Source: Caldithrix sp. (GTDB taxonomy: Bacteria; KSB1; UBA2214; DYKH01). From it: a DNA stretch of 41,567 nucleotides. The notes under the pieces are model-generated. The model saw nothing but the letters and a program-made list of their open reading frames with translations, made no database searches and was not told the DNA's origin. Below are positions 17,913 through 25,963 of this stretch, in pieces. The DNA is taken from NCBI GenBank assembly GCA_020722685.1, contig DYKH01000039.1, positions 1 to 41,567 on the forward strand, in the 5' to 3' direction. Numbering within the stretch: position 1 is the first letter of the stretch; each line of letters opens with the position of its first letter. The position numbers were made by a program, and so were the translations under genes.

Positions 17913-18116
17913 GCTGTAGGCTGTTAGACTGTTAGGCTGTAGGGCTATAGATGTTCGGAACGAGTCTGCAAAGTGATGGTGCTCATTGAGAGGCAATCTC
18001 ACAAGATTTCAGTAACTCGTGAATGCCATTGCTTCTCCGCATCCTTCAGCCTAATAGTCTAACAGTCTAATAGTCTAACCACCTAACAGCCTAACAGTCT
18101 AACCCCCTAACGGTCT
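17902..18116. repeat. Mirror-oriented degenerate ~8-bp tandem repeats forming a long inverted repeat
   Basis: The left arm (17902-17950) is a run of units like AGGCTGTT and AGACTGTT. The right arm (18047-18116) is a run of the complementary units CCTAACAGT and CTAATAGT. GTTAGACTGTTAGGCTGT at 17923-17940 has a perfect 18-base reverse complement at 18086-18103. The 96 bases between the arms are non-repetitive. The stop codon of the GT4 gene lies within the left arm. This looks like a small non-coding repeat element that can fold into a long hairpin. Confidence 0.75.
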
Positions 18117-18120
18117 TTTT

Positions 18121-18918
18121 ATGATTCATGGCAAAAAAGTAGTGGTCGTTCTGCCGGCGTATAACGCTTCTTCCACGCTGGAAATGACCTATGCGGAAAT
18201 ACCCTTCGACGTTGTCGATGAAGTAATCATGGTCGATGACGCCAGTACGGACAGTACCGTGGCCGTCGCCAAAAAACTGGGCATCAAAACTTTTGTGCAT
18301 GAAAAAAATCTCGGCTACGGCGGCAACCAGAAAACCTGCTATCGTGAGGCCCTCAAGCTCAATGCGGATGTGGTCATCATGCTGCACCCGGATTATCAGT
18401 ACACCCCCAAACTGATCGGCGCCATGGCCTCATTAGTGGCGATTGGGCAATATGACATGGTGCTGGGTTCCAGAATCATCTCCGGCGGCGCCTTGGCCGG
18501 CGGCATGCCTTTGTACAAATACGTTTCCAACCGGGTGTTGACTTTGGTGGAGAATATCCTGTTGGGGAAAAAGATTTCCGAGTACCACACCGGCTATCGC
18601 GCCTTTTCCCGCCGGCTGTTGCAGGCATTGCCGCTGCACCAAAATTCCGATGATTTTGTCTTTGATAACGAAATGATCGCCCAAACCGTGTATTTTGGTT
18701 TTTCTTTGGGCGAAATCTCCTGTCCGACAAAATACTTTGCCGAGGCGTCATCCATCAATTTTCGCCGCAGCGTCACCTACGGCTTGGCGGTGCTGAAAAC
18801 GGCCCTGGCTTTCCGGCTGCAGCTCTGGCATTTGCTCAACTATCGCATCTTCCGCAACGACGTCGAACCTTCGCCGCAACCAGAGCCGGAAAAAATTTTG
18901 CACTTATCCGAGAGTTAG
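18121..18918 (+). CDS. GT2-family glycosyltransferase (polyprenyl-phosphate sugar synthase-like)
   Basis: A 265-residue cytoplasmic GT-A glycosyltransferase of family GT2, resembling the dolichol/polyprenyl-phosphate mannose and glucose synthase group. The N-terminus has [15 protein letters not shown] then VDDASTDST (nucleotide binding). The usual DxDGQ segment is replaced by [10 protein letters not shown], with H89-P-D91, a variant known in a subset of GT2 proteins. LGSRIISGG and [12 protein letters not shown] follow as expected. No C-terminal membrane helices are evident. It lies 1 base before a second GT2 gene. These two could charge polyprenyl phosphate for the locus's GT-C enzymes, though direct sugar transfer to another acceptor is possible. 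Confidence 0.88.
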   Translation: MIHGKKVVVVLPAYNASSTLEMTYAEIPFDVVDEVIMVDDASTDSTVAVAKKLGIKTFVHEKNLGYGGNQKTCYREALKLNADVVIMLHPDYQYTPKLIGAMASLVAIGQYDMVLGSRIISGGALAGGMPLYKYVSNRVLTLVENILLGKKISEYHTGYRAFSRRLLQALPLHQNSDDFVFDNEMIAQTVYFGFSLGEISCPTKYFAEASSINFRRSVTYGLAVLKTALAFRLQLWHLLNYRIFRNDVEPSPQPEPEKILHLSES

Positions 18919-18919
18919 C

Positions 18920-19645
18920 TTGCCGGCCCTTGATAGAAAATCCCTTTCCCGCGTTTTGGTGATCATTCCTGCCTATAACGAAGAAAAGTCAATAGTGAGT
19001 GTGGCAAAGCAGGCCAAGTCTTCCTACCCAAACGTGGATGTCCTGGTCATCAACGACAGATCCACCGACCGGACGGAGCAGGTATTGCGCGAGCACCAAA
19101 TCGATCACCTCTCCTTGCCGACCAATCTGGGAATCGGCGGCGCGGTGCAAACGGGCTTTATGTACGCCCGCGATCACGGTTACGACATTGCCATCCAGGT
19201 TGACGGCGACGGCCAGCATCCGCCGGAACAGATTCCAAGGCTGATCGACACCCTGTTGGAAGGACGGGTCGATTTCGTCATTGGCTCGCGCTATTTGCGC
19301 AAGCAGCAAATCGTTTCCACGCGGGCACGGCGCATCGGCGGAGGCGTTTTGTCGGGGTCGATTCTGCTGCTGACCGGGAAAAGAGTGACGGATCCGACTT
19401 CCGGCTTTCGGGCGTATACCCGAAAAGTTGTTGAGTACATGAGCTGGTCGTATCCGCAGGAGTACCCCGAGCCGATCAGCGTGATCGAGCTGTTGGAAAA
19501 CGGTTTCACCATGGCGGAAGTGCCGGTAGAAATGAAAGAACGGGAATTCGGCAAATCCTCCATCACCGGTCTGAAAACGATGTTCTACATGATCAAGGTC
19601 ATCTTTGCCATCTTTATCGCTAAGCTCAGACGAGGCAGGGTATGA
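18920..19645 (+). CDS. GT2-family glycosyltransferase (DPM1/GtrB-like)
   Basis: A 241-residue GT2 enzyme with a GT-A fold. It shows VLVIIPAYNEEKSIVSV, INDRSTDRTEQV, the classic metal-binding IQVDGDGQHPPEQIP, VIGSRYL and VTDPTSGFRAYTRKV. This set is characteristic of polyprenyl-phosphate sugar synthases such as Dpm1 and GtrB. The C-terminus ends with one hydrophobic or amphipathic stretch (about residues 218-235) rather than the two membrane helices of GtrB. The start is TTG at 18920, 1 base after the previous stop; no better start preserves the N-terminal strand. It overlaps the DUF2304 gene by 4 bases (ATGA). Coupling of a GT2 gene with DUF2304 is a frequent arrangement in surface-glycan loci. 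Confidence 0.9.
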   Translation: MPALDRKSLSRVLVIIPAYNEEKSIVSVAKQAKSSYPNVDVLVINDRSTDRTEQVLREHQIDHLSLPTNLGIGGAVQTGFMYARDHGYDIAIQVDGDGQHPPEQIPRLIDTLLEGRVDFVIGSRYLRKQQIVSTRARRIGGGVLSGSILLLTGKRVTDPTSGFRAYTRKVVEYMSWSYPQEYPEPISVIELLENGFTMAEVPVEMKEREFGKSSITGLKTMFYMIKVIFAIFIAKLRRGRV

Positions 19646-20052
19646 TGCCCGAGACGACGGCAATGCCGAACTATGGCAACAGAATCTTGTACATTTCCAT
19701 TCTGGTCAGCTTTGTCTTCCTTTTGCTGATCATGAACATGGTACGCAAACGGCAACTATCGGAGCGATTTGCCCTGGCCTGGATGCTCATTCCGGTTTTG
19801 TTGATCGTCTTTTCCTCCAATCGCGGACTGTTGGAGCGGCTGGCTGCCTTGGTGGGCATCTACTACGCGCCGGCGATCATGATCCCCATCATCTTTGGAC
19901 TGTTCATTCTGGTTAGTCTCTATTTCTCGGTCAAAGTAAGCAGAGCCGAGCAGCGCATCAAGACCCTGGCGCAGGAGCTGGCTTTACTCAAGCACCAGGT
20001 CGCACGAGGGGAAAAAGACGAACAGGCGCTCGAAAAATCTTCGCAATCATGA
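19642..20052 (+). CDS. DUF2304-domain membrane protein
   Basis: A 136-residue small membrane protein of family DUF2304. There are three hydrophobic helices (about residues 14-33, 43-62, 70-95) with the linking motif MVRKRQLSERFALAWML, followed by a predicted cytoplasmic coiled coil (RAEQRIKTLAQELALLKHQ, residues ~100-120). The function is not established, but the family occurs next to GT2 polyprenyl-phosphate sugar synthases and may act as a membrane anchor or partner for them. That would suit the upstream GT2, which lacks its own two-helix anchor. It overlaps the upstream and downstream genes by 4 bases each, so translation is coupled across all three. Confidence 0.88.
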   Translation: MMPETTAMPNYGNRILYISILVSFVFLLLIMNMVRKRQLSERFALAWMLIPVLLIVFSSNRGLLERLAALVGIYYAPAIMIPIIFGLFILVSLYFSVKVSRAEQRIKTLAQELALLKHQVARGEKDEQALEKSSQS

Positions 20053-21860
20053 ATACCGAAAAATCCAACAAGCTAATAACGGAATATCTCATCTTGCCGG
20101 TGGTTGTCACGGGCTTGATTCTTCGATGTATCGGCATTCGTTTTGGCCTACCGCAGGCTTTTCATCCGGATGAGCCACACATCATCATGGCGACCAAGCA
20201 TTTTTTCACCGGGGACCTCAATCCGCACAATTTTCTCTATCCTTCTCTGCTCATGTATGTGACGCATGCCGTTCAGCGCTTGTACTATTTGATCGCGGCA
20301 AGTCCCATTGATCTGTCTGTTCTGTACGTGATTGGCCGGGCGGTCACAGCGTGCTTGGGGGCTGCGACCCTTGCCTTGATTTATCTTTTGGCCAGACGAT
20401 TGTCCGTGCCGATAGCCGGTTTCATCGCAGCGACTCTGTTGTGCTTCTCAGTGCTTCATTTAGTCAATTCCCACTATGCCACCACCGATGTGCCGTTGGC
20501 GTTCTTGGTTCTCGCCACCATCTATTACAGTCTAAAACTGACCGAGGAATCAGAACCACGAACCTACCTGATCGCCGGGCTTCTTGCGGGTTTGACGGTT
20601 TCCATGAAGATCCCGGGCATCTTTGTCTTTATGCCCATTCTCGTTGCGCATTCCAGCTATATGAAAAAGAAACGCCGCCTTTCTTTCACGCAGATGATAA
20701 GAGAGCCGTTTCTGCGAAGCAAAACAATTCTTTTCCGGTCGCTCACCGCCGGCGCCGCGGCCACGGCCGTATATCTGTTGCTGCGCAACAGCGACGCTAT
20801 GATCGGATGGATCGTTGCGAAGCTCAACGTGGAGATCGTCCAGCGATTTCAGGAGCCCATCACGGTGTATCTCTCGGGCGGAGCATGGAAATACGGCATT
20901 GTGGCTTTCATCGCCGCTTTCATTTTCTTGGCCCTTCTTCCCGTCGTCTTGATCGATACAAGGAAGCTGCTTGTTCTTGCCGGAAGCGCTGTTATCGCGT
21001 TCTTGGTCACCACCCCCTATGCCGTTTTGGACTATCGTGCGTTTCTCCACGATTTTTTCTTTCAGATCGTCATCAGCAAGACCACCTGGGCCGGAAGGTT
21101 TGCCGACGGCCAATCCGGCTACCTGGTGCAGGTAGGCTATCTCATCAAGGATTTCCCTTTTCCAATCGCCCTTTTCGCATTGGCAGGACTGATCAAGGCG
21201 ATTCGGAGCAGGCGAATCGAGCACTGGATGATCATCTCTTTCGTCTTGTCCTACCTTCTTTATATAGGCTCATGGAGCATCAAATTCGATCGCTATGTGC
21301 TGCCGGTGCTGCCTTTCTACGCCCTCTGGGCTGGGATGGGATTTCAGTACCTGGTCGAATGGTCGGTCAAAGCTATTCGTTCGAGACATGAGAAACTCGT
21401 TCCCGCGTTTCAGGGCCTGGTTTGGATACTATCCTTTTTCATTCTCAGCTCGCTCGTTAGGAACGCTTATAGCTTTGAAAAGTACCTGTTAAAGCCCAAT
21501 ACCAAATCACTGGCTTATGATTGGGCGGTGAACGAGCTGCCGAAAGACGCCAAAATTTTGCGCGAACAATATGCCCCAGAGTTGGAACTGGCAGGATTTT
21601 CCGTCATGAACCTCAACTATGCTTTCAACGATTCAGTGGATGCCGAATACGTACGGAGCCGCGGCTACCAGTACGTTATGGTCACCGATAAATTGTGGAA
21701 GCGACCGATCCGCAACAACGGCGTCAATGTGCCGCGCGAGGCCTACGCCAAAATCCCGCAATATGCAGATCTCGTGTATTCCATCAAGCCGACGCGCGAG
21801 CATCCGGGACCGGAAATACGCATTTATAAAGTTCGGCCGGATTCGTCACTTGCCCAATAG
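20049..21860 (+). CDS. GT39-family GT-C membrane glycosyltransferase
   Basis: A 603-residue polytopic GT-C transferase. After the first helix (residues ~14-30) comes FGLPQAFHPDEPHIIMAT with D41/E42 at the same positions as in the protein at 6114. Residues 130-160 contain VNSHYATTDVPLAFLVLA, matching VRNSHFGTVDIFLTALVLA in the 6114 protein, a second conserved acidic site of this subfamily. About twelve helices are followed by a soluble domain of about 110 residues. It begins within the stop of the DUF2304 gene. Together with the GT2 gene at 18920 this gives a coupled cassette of donor synthase, anchor and periplasmic transferase. Confidence 0.87.
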   Translation: MNTEKSNKLITEYLILPVVVTGLILRCIGIRFGLPQAFHPDEPHIIMATKHFFTGDLNPHNFLYPSLLMYVTHAVQRLYYLIAASPIDLSVLYVIGRAVTACLGAATLALIYLLARRLSVPIAGFIAATLLCFSVLHLVNSHYATTDVPLAFLVLATIYYSLKLTEESEPRTYLIAGLLAGLTVSMKIPGIFVFMPILVAHSSYMKKKRRLSFTQMIREPFLRSKTILFRSLTAGAAATAVYLLLRNSDAMIGWIVAKLNVEIVQRFQEPITVYLSGGAWKYGIVAFIAAFIFLALLPVVLIDTRKLLVLAGSAVIAFLVTTPYAVLDYRAFLHDFFFQIVISKTTWAGRFADGQSGYLVQVGYLIKDFPFPIALFALAGLIKAIRSRRIEHWMIISFVLSYLLYIGSWSIKFDRYVLPVLPFYALWAGMGFQYLVEWSVKAIRSRHEKLVPAFQGLVWILSFFILSSLVRNAYSFEKYLLKPNTKSLAYDWAVNELPKDAKILREQYAPELELAGFSVMNLNYAFNDSVDAEYVRSRGYQYVMVTDKLWKRPIRNNGVNVPREAYAKIPQYADLVYSIKPTREHPGPEIRIYKVRPDSSLAQ

Positions 21861-21895
21861 GCCGGTATTACAAAAGCAGTTTTGCATCCTTAGCT

Positions 21896-23542
21896 TTGTG
21901 GGTCACCTTGCAGCCTGATCGCAGATTAATTGCTTCACAGCTCAGAAACCGGCCACGAGCCATCGCCGGAGCATTGTTCGTTGTGTTTCTGGCCATTGGT
22001 GTGAGCTGCATTCCTCTCTATCGCTACCAAATCAATCCCGATGGAATTTGTTATCTCACCATCTCCCGCTCCTATCTGTCCGGGGATTGGGTGAATGCAG
22101 TCAACAGCCATTGGAGCCCGTTATTCTCGTGGCTGCTTGTGCCGTTTTTAGCGACAGGGGTTGATCCACTTCTTGCGATAAAGCTCCTCTCCTTAATCAT
22201 CGGCGGTTGCTGCTTCATAGCCCTCGCTTGCATCGTTGGAAGAGCGCGCCTGAACAACTTTCTCTTCGCCTTCATATTGGTGAGCGCTCTGCCTGTTTGC
22301 CCGTGGATGTCTTTTGGCACTTCCAGCCCCGATTTCTTGTTGGCGGTCATTCTGCTTTGGTATCTCTATGTATTGCTGCATGAGAACTATGCCGCCAGTC
22401 CCGCCTTGGCGGGCGTGAGCGGCATTTTGGGCGGCCTCGCTTATTTGGCCAAATCCTTTGCCTTTTTCTTTTTCCTAACCCATTTCGTGGGGCATCATCT
22501 GGTACTCCTTCTCCAGCAAAAGGCGGTGAAAAAGCAACTACTCCGGAATTTTCTTCTCGGCATCCTTTGCTTCACCGTAATTGCCGGCGCCTGGATAACC
22601 ATCATGGCCCTCAAGTATGACAGAATCGCCATCAGCACCGCCGCGAACTATAACTTTGCCCTGATGGCATCCGAAGGCTCTCAGCATCCCATGGTGACAC
22701 AAGGTCTTTTGGATCCGCCCTACGCAAGCGCGGTCAGCGTTTGGGAAGACCCCAGCACGATTCCGTTGACAAAGTGGAGCCCCTTCGAATCGTTCTCCCA
22801 TTTCGGGCGCTACATACATATCCTCGCGCGGAATTCCGTTACGCTGTTGAGTATTTTTTCGGACTTTTCTCCGTTTGCAGTCGCCATTCTGTTGGTCAAT
22901 CTTATGGTGCTGCTCTCGCCAAAGATTTTGGATGCAAGCACGCGCAGAAGGCTCTTGTTATTGCTGCTTCCGTTTCTCATCTACGTAATCGGCTACGCCG
23001 GGATTATGGTGATCGACAGGTATTTATGGTTCGTCCACCTGCTGCTCATCGTCATGCTCTTGCCTTTGTTTCTTTTAATCCATAACACCGGGCTAAGCAA
23101 AAGAGCGCAGGTTTTGCTTCAGATCGTCCTAATAGCTTCCTTCAGCCTCAAGCCGACACAAAATCTAATACACGGAGCCGGCAGCGGGAGACTTTTTTAC
23201 GACATCGCTGCCCAGTTGGCGCAACACGAAGGCCTGACACATGCAAGGATCGCCTCCAACAATCACTGGCACGAGAGCCTCTTCATAGCTTTTCATCTGC
23301 AAAGCCAATACTTCGGCAGTACCTTTGGGTACGAAACTGAGCAACAAGTCCGTCAAGGTCTGGCTGCGAAGCAAATAGACTTTTACTTCTTTTGGGGAAA
23401 TCGGTACTCTGCCGAAGACCGCTTTTTGCAGAGTTATTCGCAGGTGTCCTTGGATGGATTTGACGGCTTGACAATTTATGATCTCCGAAATGACCGTGCG
23501 CGGCAAGTAGACCTCCGGCAAAACTTGATTGGGAAACAATGA
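21896..23542 (+). CDS. GT-C-type membrane glycosyltransferase (GT39-like)
   Basis: A 548-residue polytopic membrane protein with a GT-C layout: an N-terminal helix (about 28-48), then the periplasmic loop YRYQINPDGICYLTISRSYL with an acidic residue after Pro, then about ten helices (a cluster at 75-215, another at 300-430) and a soluble C-terminal domain of about 110 residues ending in FDGLTIYDLRND. The start is uncertain: TTG at 21896 or 21908, neither with a strong ribosome-binding site. A degraded copy of its C-terminal domain lies just downstream at 23823-24095. It probably transfers a polyprenyl-linked sugar in the periplasm; the substrate is unknown. Confidence 0.78.
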   Translation: MWVTLQPDRRLIASQLRNRPRAIAGALFVVFLAIGVSCIPLYRYQINPDGICYLTISRSYLSGDWVNAVNSHWSPLFSWLLVPFLATGVDPLLAIKLLSLIIGGCCFIALACIVGRARLNNFLFAFILVSALPVCPWMSFGTSSPDFLLAVILLWYLYVLLHENYAASPALAGVSGILGGLAYLAKSFAFFFFLTHFVGHHLVLLLQQKAVKKQLLRNFLLGILCFTVIAGAWITIMALKYDRIAISTAANYNFALMASEGSQHPMVTQGLLDPPYASAVSVWEDPSTIPLTKWSPFESFSHFGRYIHILARNSVTLLSIFSDFSPFAVAILLVNLMVLLSPKILDASTRRRLLLLLLPFLIYVIGYAGIMVIDRYLWFVHLLLIVMLLPLFLLIHNTGLSKRAQVLLQIVLIASFSLKPTQNLIHGAGSGRLFYDIAAQLAQHEGLTHARIASNNHWHESLFIAFHLQSQYFGSTFGYETEQQVRQGLAAKQIDFYFFWGNRYSAEDRFLQSYSQVSLDGFDGLTIYDLRNDRARQVDLRQNLIGKQ

Positions 23543-23822
23543 CTCGATCAATGGCTGGCCCCGGCAAAATCGAGAGGAATGTGAATCCCCACCGAAACTT
23601 GAGCCGCATCTCCGTCTTGCTCTGGACGGGGTAGATGTTCCAAAGCGATCACAGGGGCCCAAATTTGTCAGCCTGACAAAGCAACCGATCACAGGATGCG
23701 GTCACCCCTGAGTATGCAGGGGCCTTCTTCTGCCGTGTAATGGAAAGGAGATTCCCGCATCCTCAGGAATGACAGCACTGGCAGGGCGCCCCGTGATTGG
23801 TTACCAATCGCTAACCCTGTGA
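23543..23822. other. Non-coding spacer before the decayed GT-C tail
   Basis: No gene is supported here. The stretch has a direct repeat CGATCACAGG (near 23645 and 23687), a 7-bp inverted repeat TTTGTCA-GCC-TGACAAA near 23665-23681, and a CCCCTG/CAGGGG hairpin near 23705-23722 followed by a pyrimidine-rich stretch. These may be traces of a terminator, but none is convincing. It probably represents the eroded body of the gene whose 3' end survives at 23823. Confidence 0.4.
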
Positions 23823-24095
23823 TCCGTTACGAGCTATCACCTGCAAAGCAGATATGTTGGCGCTCGTACCGCCTATGCCACCGGCCATCAGATCCGGGAG
23901 GCGCTACAGAGGCCCCGGATTGACTATTTTCTATTTTGGGAGAATGACGGTGACGTCCGATTCGATTTCCTGCGCCCCTGTCCTGAAGTAGCTGTCGGTC
24001 TGATTCAGGATTTGCGGATTCACGATTTGCACAAACTCAAAGACAATGGAGAACCACCGGAAGGAGAAGGGGATCATAAGAATGTCTCGAAATGA
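23823..24095 (+). pseudogene. Remnant of a second GT-C protein related to the 21896-23542 product
   Basis: An open frame after a stop at 23820 reads SYHLQSRYVGARTAY, then GHQIREALQRPRIDYFLFWEN and later LIQDLRIHDL. This aligns without gaps to the C-terminal domain of the upstream GT-C protein (FHLQSQYFGSTFGYETEQQVRQGL, QIDFYFFWGN, LTIYDLRN). Shared residues include HLQS, the Tyr-Gly pair, Q-x-R, ID and FFW/FLFW-x-N. No start codon, membrane part or family similarity is present upstream, so this is the surviving tail of a paralogue. Similarity fades near 24045, and the frame runs on past the DUF2142 start. Confidence 0.7.
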
Positions 24096-25476
24096 TACCT
24101 CCGCCCCGGCGCGGGTTGAAAAATGGGTTGTCCCCACCCAGACGTTCTGGGTCATCGGCTTCGTTTGCGGTTTGGCCTGGCTGTTCATCACTCCGCCTTT
24201 TCAAGCTCCCGATGAGAATCTGCATTTTTGCAGATCATACCAGCTATCCCAAGGCGGCCTGATTGCGCAAAAATTCGGCGAAACAGTCGGGGATTCTCTG
24301 CCCAGCAGCGTCATCGAAACCATGGCAAAGATCAATCCTGGCGTCAAGTTCCGTTCCAAAGCAGGCCGGCAAGACATCGATGTTTTGCAAAAGTACCTGC
24401 GCTTGCCCCTCAACAAGGAGAAGAAAGAGTTTTTCGCCTTCCCCAGCAGCGCCATCTATGCACCGGTTGCTTACATCCCACAAATGGTGGGAATACTGAT
24501 CGGTAAGGCAGCGAATCTGTCCCCCCTGCTGATCATGTATCTGGGACGCTTTTTCAATCTTATCTTCTATATCGTTATAGTTGCGTTGGCAATCGAGTTA
24601 TTGCCCACAGGACGTTGGCTGTTCATGGTCATCGCCCTGATGCCTATGAATATTTTTTTGGCAGCCTCGCTGAATCAGGACGCTGTCATCAACGCCCTGA
24701 GCATGTTCTTCATTGCTTACCTACTCAAGCTGTCCGGCAAAGAAAGCGCCGTACATCGGAGCGATTTGGCGATATTAGGGATCATCATGGTTCTCCTTTC
24801 CTTGGCTAAGCCGGTCAACCTGGTGCTCGCTTTGTTGTTCTTGATCGTGCCGAGGGAAAAGCTGGGTTCCACGGGCGCCTATCTTTCTTTTCTGACGCTT
24901 TTGTTTTTTTTCAGCGTGGCCGCCGTAATACTCTGGGGCGCCGCAGTACGTCATCTGTACGTTCCACTGCAACCGTGGTCCTCCATGCGAGGACAGATGG
25001 CATTTGTGCTGAGCAATCCGGTCGATTACGTCTTTGTCAACTTCCGCACCTTTTGGGTCTACAAAGGGCTGTACCTCAAATCCCATGTAGGCCAATTAGG
25101 TTGGCTGGATACGGTGCTTCCCAGTTGGATCATTCTGGGCTACTATCTCTTCCTTGCTGCCATCGCCCTGGGCGAGAACAGTTTCGAAATATCGCTTTTC
25201 ACGAAGGGAGTTTTTGCCTTTGTCTTCGCGGCCAGCGTTTTTGCTGTTGGCTTGTCCCTGTATTCGATTTGGTCCCCGGTGGGAGCGCCTTACATCCATG
25301 GTTTGCAAGGACGTTATTTCATTCCCATCGCGCCCTTATTCTGGCTGCTGTTGCACAATGGCACGCTGCGCAAGAAGGTAGGCTCCATAAAGCTGGCGAG
25401 ATTGGCCATAGTGGTTTTCTTGCTGGCGGCCTTGGCGCAAGTCACCTACGTGCTCGTCGAACGGTACTACTTGTAG
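24082..25476 (+). CDS. DUF2142 family polytopic membrane protein (GT-C-like)
   Basis: A 464-residue inner-membrane protein of family DUF2142, found in surface-polysaccharide loci and thought to be a GT-C-type glycosyltransferase. The diagnostic first-loop sequence is ITPPFQAPDENLHFCRSYQL (residues ~35-54), where the Asp-Glu pair parallels the GT39 acidic pair. LMPMNIFLAASLNQDAVINAL follows around residue 190, with about ten to twelve helices in all. The start at 24082 is preferred because AAGGGG at 24067-24072 precedes it by 9 bases; an upstream in-frame ATG at 24046 would add 12 residues that overlap the decayed gene. It is the last gene of the biosynthetic block, ahead of a probable terminator near 25664. 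Confidence 0.87.
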   Translation: MSRNDTSAPARVEKWVVPTQTFWVIGFVCGLAWLFITPPFQAPDENLHFCRSYQLSQGGLIAQKFGETVGDSLPSSVIETMAKINPGVKFRSKAGRQDIDVLQKYLRLPLNKEKKEFFAFPSSAIYAPVAYIPQMVGILIGKAANLSPLLIMYLGRFFNLIFYIVIVALAIELLPTGRWLFMVIALMPMNIFLAASLNQDAVINALSMFFIAYLLKLSGKESAVHRSDLAILGIIMVLLSLAKPVNLVLALLFLIVPREKLGSTGAYLSFLTLLFFFSVAAVILWGAAVRHLYVPLQPWSSMRGQMAFVLSNPVDYVFVNFRTFWVYKGLYLKSHVGQLGWLDTVLPSWIILGYYLFLAAIALGENSFEISLFTKGVFAFVFAASVFAVGLSLYSIWSPVGAPYIHGLQGRYFIPIAPLFWLLLHNGTLRKKVGSIKLARLAIVVFLLAALAQVTYVLVERYYL

Positions 25477-25963
25477 CTTCTTACCGGTTTTGAATTGCAA
25501 ATATGTTGTTAGCGGCAAATTGCGCCGTTCCATTTGGCGACCGCTCGCTTTTCCGGTGCGTCGCCTTTCCCAAGAATGTCGAGCACCGGGCAGATGGAAT
25601 GGTCGCGAGGTGATTCCCTCACGCCTCATGCTAACCATGTGGAAGGGGCATCTCCGCCACAATGGCCGCCAAACCCAAAGCACTTGCGCGGCGGTCTTTT
25701 TAACTCCTAAAAATCAAGGGCGGAACTGGCTGAACCCGCAGGACTTTGACATGAAAAGGCCCGGGATTACTTGTAGAAACACAGCGTATTATGATTCCAA
25801 GCGGAATCTTGGCACGAGAGATTGGTTCGCGCCTTCCTTCCGCCGACAAGAACGTGGGCAGGAAAATGAAGGTCCGGTTGCTGCTGTCCATTGCATAATT
25901 ATTGCAACGCTCGGACTGACAAATTCTACCCCCTGGTTTCATCAGAATTAGGAGTATCGCATC
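25477..25963. other. Intergenic region between biosynthetic block and secreted-protein genes
   Basis: About 490 bases. A 153-codon open frame (25490-25951) has a composition unlike the neighbouring proteins and no recognisable motif, so it is not called. The region holds a probable terminator (25664-25702). It also contains an AT-rich element TTGCATAATTATTGCAA at 25891-25907, with 5-bp inverted arms and a central ATAATTAT palindrome, about 57 bases before the start at 25964; this could be an operator. AGGAG at 25950-25954 serves the next gene. Confidence 0.45.
25664..25702 (+). terminator. Probable rho-independent terminator of the polysaccharide block
   Basis: GGCCGCC at 25664-25670 pairs with GGCGGTC at 25690-25696 (one G-T wobble) across a 19-nt loop, followed at once by TTTTT. 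It lies about 190 bases after the DUF2142 stop. The long loop lowers confidence. Confidence 0.5.

Noticed and set aside
17902..18116. Possible insertion sequence
   Set aside because: Inverted arms are present, but the 96-base centre has no transposase and no target-site duplication is evident.
23543..24081. Riboswitch or structured RNA in the 540-base gap
   Set aside because: Only short chance-level inverted repeats were found and the right half is explained by the GT-C gene remnant.
25490..25951. 153-codon open frame between the DUF2142 gene and the first secreted protein
   Set aside because: Composition and motifs resemble no neighbouring protein, there is no ribosome-binding site, and it runs straight through a probable terminator.
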